From contig JBGUWU010000025.1 of assembly GCA_045221575.1 (NCBI GenBank), forward strand, positions 65,013 through 129,012: 64,000 nt of DNA, given 5' to 3'. This DNA comes from Scybalousia_A sp045221575. Lineage in GTDB: Bacteria; Bacteroidota; Bacteroidia; Bacteroidales; P3. Both the position numbers and the translations under genes were made by a program. The first letter of the stretch is position 1; the number at the start of each line of letters is the position of its first letter. Shown piece by piece: positions 61,216 through 64,000 of this stretch. The notes beneath the pieces were generated by a model. That model searched no databases and was not told where the DNA came from. It saw only the letters and a program-made list of their open reading frames with translations.

Positions 61216-61839
61216 ATGAGTGCAAAGAATAAGAAATTAATAACAATGCCCTTCTCAAAAGAGAATCCTATCATAGTACAAGTTTTGGGTATTTGTTCTT
61301 GTTTAGCGGTAACAGTTAAATTGCAACCTGCAGTGGTTATGGCTTTGTCTGTTACAGTTGTAGTTATGATGAGTAACTTATTTATTTCTCTGCTTAGAAA
61401 TACTATTCCCCCACGTATAAGAATCATTGTTCAATTAGTTGTTGTAGCAATGTTTGTTATCTTAGTAGATCAATTCTTAAAAGCATTCGCATACGATGTT
61501 AGCAAACAGCTTTCTGTTTATGTTGGTTTAATTATTACCAACTGCATTGTTATGGGAAGATTGGAAGCTTTTGCGATGAGCAATAAACCTCTTCCATCTT
61601 TGCTTGATGGACTTGGCAATGGAATAGGTTATGGTATAATCTTAATCGTTGTTGGTTTCGTTAGAGAGTTGTTTGGCTTTGGAACATTGTGGGGATACAA
61701 AGTTATTCCAGAGAGTTTTTATAACTTTGGTTACGAAAACAATGGTTTAATGGTTATGCCTGCTATGGCTCTTATACTTGTTGGTATAGTTATATGGGTA
61801 CATAGAAGTAAGAATAAAGACTTAGTAGAAAACGAATAG
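61216..61839 (+). CDS. nqrD: Na+-NQR subunit D
   Basis: Six-helix membrane subunit of Na+-NQR, paired with NqrE. The 207-residue protein has ENPIIVQVLGICSCLAVTVKLQPAVVMALSVTVV with the conserved Cys of the membrane [2Fe-2S] site, IRIIVQLVVVAMFVILVDQFLKAF, IITNCIVMGRLEAFAM and GYGIILIVVGFVRELFGFG. Family features are complete. Gap of 9 bp to nqrC and 20 bp to nqrE. Confidence 0.96.
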   Translation: MSAKNKKLITMPFSKENPIIVQVLGICSCLAVTVKLQPAVVMALSVTVVVMMSNLFISLLRNTIPPRIRIIVQLVVVAMFVILVDQFLKAFAYDVSKQLSVYVGLIITNCIVMGRLEAFAMSNKPLPSLLDGLGNGIGYGIILIVVGFVRELFGFGTLWGYKVIPESFYNFGYENNGLMVMPAMALILVGIVIWVHRSKNKDLVENE

Positions 61840-61859
61840 GAAAATAAGGAGGAAAAACG

Positions 61860-62474
61860 ATGGAAGCATTAAATATATTTATCAAATCAATATTTGTTGA
61901 TAATATGATATTTGCCTTTTTCTTAGGTATGTGTTCCTATTTGGCAATATCAAAGACAGTAAAAACTTCTATGGGATTGGGTATAGCAGTAATTTTTGTG
62001 TTATTGGTTACGGTTCCTGTTAATTACTTTATATATAAATATATCTTACAAAAAGGAGCTTTGGTTTGGTTGAGTGAAAGCTTTGCTAATATTGACCTTA
62101 GTTTCTTATCTTTAATAATTTTTATTGCTGTTGTGGCAGGTATCGTTCAGTTAGTTGAAATGTTTGTAGAAAGATATTCTCCTTCTCTTTACAATCAACT
62201 TGGAATCTTCCTTCCACTTATTGCAGTGAATTGTGCTATACTTGGAGCTTCTTTGTTTATGCAAAAGAGAGATTACAGCAATATAGGTGATGTCTTTTCT
62301 TTCGCTTTCGGTTCAGGTATAGGTTGGTTGTTGGCTATCGTTGGTATAGCAGCCATAAGAGAAAAACTAAAATATTCTAACGTACCACCTGCGTTGAAAG
62401 GCTTAGGCATAGCTTTTATTATTACAGGCTTAATGGCTATTGCATTTCAATCTTTTTCAGGTATCAAACTATAA
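61860..62474 (+). CDS. nqrE: Na+-NQR subunit E
   Basis: Homologous partner of NqrD; together they hold an intramembrane [2Fe-2S] centre. The 204-residue protein shows IFVDNMIFAFFLGMCSYLAISKTVKTSMGLGIAVIFVLLVTVPVNY, VQLVEMFVERYSPSLYNQLGIFLPLIAVNCAILGASLFM and GSGIGWLLAIVGIAAIREKLKYSNVPPALKGLGIAFIITGLMAIAFQSFSG. GGAGGA ribosome site upstream. Complete. Confidence 0.97.
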   Translation: MEALNIFIKSIFVDNMIFAFFLGMCSYLAISKTVKTSMGLGIAVIFVLLVTVPVNYFIYKYILQKGALVWLSESFANIDLSFLSLIIFIAVVAGIVQLVEMFVERYSPSLYNQLGIFLPLIAVNCAILGASLFMQKRDYSNIGDVFSFAFGSGIGWLLAIVGIAAIREKLKYSNVPPALKGLGIAFIITGLMAIAFQSFSGIKL

Positions 62475-62487
62475 GGAGGACTACAAA

Positions 62488-63744
62488 ATGCAGATAATAT
62501 TAAGTATAATAGTATTTTTAATTGTTACCTTGTTGTTGGTTGCAATACTTTTGTTTGCTCGCCAAAAACTTGTTCCTCAAGGTAATGTTACAATAAATAT
62601 CAATGGTAAAACAGACGTAACTGTTCAAACAGGTTCTTCTTTACTTAGTACTCTTGCAGAAAACAAAATCTTTCTTCCTTCTGCTTGTGGAGGTAAAGGT
62701 TCTTGTGGTCAATGTAAGTGTCAAGTATTAGAAGGCGGTGGAGAGATACTTCCAACAGAGAAATCACATTTCTCTCGTAAGGAAATAGAAAATCATTTCC
62801 GTCTTGGTTGTCAAGTAAAAGTAAAGAACGATTTAAAGATACAAATACCAGAGTCTGTTCTTGGTGTTAAAGAATATGAATGTACAGTTATTTCAAATAA
62901 GAATGTTGCTACATTTATAAAAGAGTTTAAAGTACAATTGCCAGAAGGAGCAAAGATGGACTTCCTTCCTGGTTCATATGCTCAGATTAAGATACCTACC
63001 TTTACTATCAACTATTCAGATTACGACAAAGAATTGATAACAGATGAGTATTTGCCTGCTTGGGAGAAATTTAAGATGTTTGACCTTAAGTGTGTGAATA
63101 CAGAACCAACAATACGTGCTTACTCTATGGCTAACTATCCAGCAGAAGGCAACGTATTTATGCTAACAGTTCGTATTGCTACACCTCCTTTCAAACCAGA
63201 CAGAAGCGGATTTATGAATGTTAATCCAGGTATTGCTTCTTCTTATATCTTTAGCTTGAAACCAGGAGATAAAGTAATAATGAGCGGACCATACGGTGAT
63301 TTCCACCCACACTTTAACACCAAAAACGAAATGATTTGGGTAGGTGGCGGTGCTGGTATGGCTCCTTTGCGTGCTCAGATTATGCACATGGCTAAGACTC
63401 TTCACACAACAGATAGACAAATGCATTATTTCTATGGTGCAAGAGCATTAAATGAAGTCTTTTATTTAGATGACTTCCTTGCATTAGAGAAAGAATTTCC
63501 TAACTTTAAGTTCCATCTTGCATTAGATAGAGAAGACCCTGTTGCAGATAAGGCAGGTGTTAAATATACTGCAGGCTTTGTTCATAATGTTATGTATGAG
63601 ACATATCTAAAAGACCACGAAGCACCAGAAGATATTGAATACTACATGTGTGGTCCTGGTCCAATGTCAAAAGCTGTTACAACAATGCTTGATAACCTTG
63701 GAGTACCAGAAGAAAATATTATGTACGACAACTTCGGTGGTTAA
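62488..63744 (+). CDS. nqrF: Na+-NQR subunit F
   Basis: NqrF is the NADH-oxidising input subunit. The 418-residue protein has one N-terminal membrane helix (IILSIIVFLIVTLLLVAILLFA), a ferredoxin domain with CGGKGSCGQCKC (Cys67, 73, 76) and a distal Cys in FRLGCQV, then FAD-binding RAYSMANYPAE and NADH-binding VGGGAGMAPLRAQI with the final MSKAVTTMLDNLGVPEENIMYDNFGG. ATG 62488 is preceded by AGGAGG; a longer frame from 62440 overlaps nqrE. Last gene of the operon; terminator at 63767-63806. Confidence 0.96.
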   Translation: MQIILSIIVFLIVTLLLVAILLFARQKLVPQGNVTININGKTDVTVQTGSSLLSTLAENKIFLPSACGGKGSCGQCKCQVLEGGGEILPTEKSHFSRKEIENHFRLGCQVKVKNDLKIQIPESVLGVKEYECTVISNKNVATFIKEFKVQLPEGAKMDFLPGSYAQIKIPTFTINYSDYDKELITDEYLPAWEKFKMFDLKCVNTEPTIRAYSMANYPAEGNVFMLTVRIATPPFKPDRSGFMNVNPGIASSYIFSLKPGDKVIMSGPYGDFHPHFNTKNEMIWVGGGAGMAPLRAQIMHMAKTLHTTDRQMHYFYGARALNEVFYLDDFLALEKEFPNFKFHLALDREDPVADKAGVKYTAGFVHNVMYETYLKDHEAPEDIEYYMCGPGPMSKAVTTMLDNLGVPEENIMYDNFGG

Positions 63745-63766
63745 TAAAAAAATAACAATATATTTT

Positions 63767-63806
63767 AAAGGCTTTAATATCTCTTACGATTTTAAAGCCT
63801 TTTTTT
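63767..63806 (+). terminator. Terminator of the nqr operon
   Basis: Perfect 11-bp inverted repeat AAAGGCTTTAA / TTAAAGCCTTT with a 14-base loop, followed by a T tract to 63806. Confidence 0.85.
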
Positions 63807-63824
63807 ATAAATAATTAGAAATTG

Positions 63825-63895
63825 GCGGATTAACGATTACATTTTTAGCCGCTATGCGTTATTGCCAGCGGAGGCTCTCCGCAATTGCTAATTTC
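63825..63895. repeat. GC-richer hairpin element after nqr
   Basis: Contains GCGGAG-gct-CTCCGC (63868-63882), a six-pair stem with a 3-base loop, and an alternative pairing CCGCT (63849-63853) with AGCGG (63867-63871) that excludes it. Outer sequences AGAAATT...GCGGA and TCCGC...AATTTCT are partly complementary. It lies between the nqr terminator and the next promoter. Confidence 0.5.
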
Positions 63896-63906
63896 TCATT
63901 AAAATT

Positions 63907-63938
63907 TTTGGTAGTTTGAAAAAATTTTATTAACTTTG
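63907..63938 (+). promoter_or_regulatory. Promoter of a gene beyond the window (TTTG-N20-TAACTTTG)
   Basis: TTTG 63907-63910, 20 bases, TAACTTTG 63931-63938. No start codon with a long frame is visible before the window ends at 64000. Confidence 0.65.
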
Positions 63939-64000
63939 CATAAAATAATCGGTGGTTTTAAGTAAAGTTTTTGCAAAGACAATAATATTTACTTTAAACC

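Overview
The window is a chromosomal segment of a low-GC member of the Bacteroidota, most likely order Bacteroidales. Evidence seen in the sequence: promoters of the Bacteroidetes type (TTTG, about 19 bp, TAnnTTTG) before many genes; secreted proteins with type IX secretion (T9SS) C-terminal sorting domains of both type A and type B; TonB-dependent outer-membrane barrels; a Bacteroides-type serine palmitoyltransferase; a complete Na+-NQR operon; and a division/cell-wall (dcw) cluster in the usual Bacteroidales order. MurE carries the DNPR motif typical of meso-diaminopimelate addition, so a Gram-negative-type peptidoglycan is expected. No tRNA, rRNA, insertion sequence, prophage or CRISPR array was recognised. 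I cannot name a genus.

Layout: 39-2374 (minus) holds a small membrane protein, xseA and a secreted protein of unknown function. glyA (2544-3824) stands alone with its own promoter and terminator. 4334-19509 is the dcw cluster: mraZ, rsmH, ftsL-like, ftsI/PBP with PASTA, murE, mraY, a MurD reduced to its C-terminal domain, ftsW, murG, murC, ftsQ, ftsA, ftsZ. 19610-22223 (minus) carries trpS, yebC and rsmI. 22697-36389 is mainly envelope and secreted functions: a T9SS type B protein, a DUF3109 protein, an OmpA/TPR lipoprotein, batC plus a fused batD-batE, an RseC-like protein, a large T9SS type A beta-propeller protein and a 5'-nucleotidase. 36513-46204 (minus) carries an outer-membrane barrel with a 1046-residue TPR protein, an ABC transporter operon with a GntR regulator, and a TonB-dependent receptor. 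46403-49294 has tyrS, a secreted nuclease and cutC. 49725-53013 (minus) has pepD, a secreted protein and nadA. 53566-57267 is a run of rpiB, a LutB-like Fe-S protein, deoC and a sphingolipid-forming palmitoyltransferase. 57903-63744 is nqrABCDEF.

The main unexplained structure is a dispersed family of short tandem arrays in intergenic DNA, built from units of about 21-22 bp (two helical turns), found in at least seven places (about 4097-4230, 22388-22480, 27355-27465, 43651-43734, 49470-49607, 57465-57545 and 57762-57815). Arrays differ in a two-base core (CG or GA/GG), some contain near-perfect palindromes, and two share a conserved tail of about 52 bp. Other notable points are the catalytically implausible MurD remnant inside an otherwise intact dcw cluster, a 70-bp inverted duplication of leader plus signal-peptide sequence flanking tyrS, the batD-batE gene fusion without batA/batB, and an unusually long FtsZ tail.

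All calls rest on reading the sequence and remembered family features; no database search was run.
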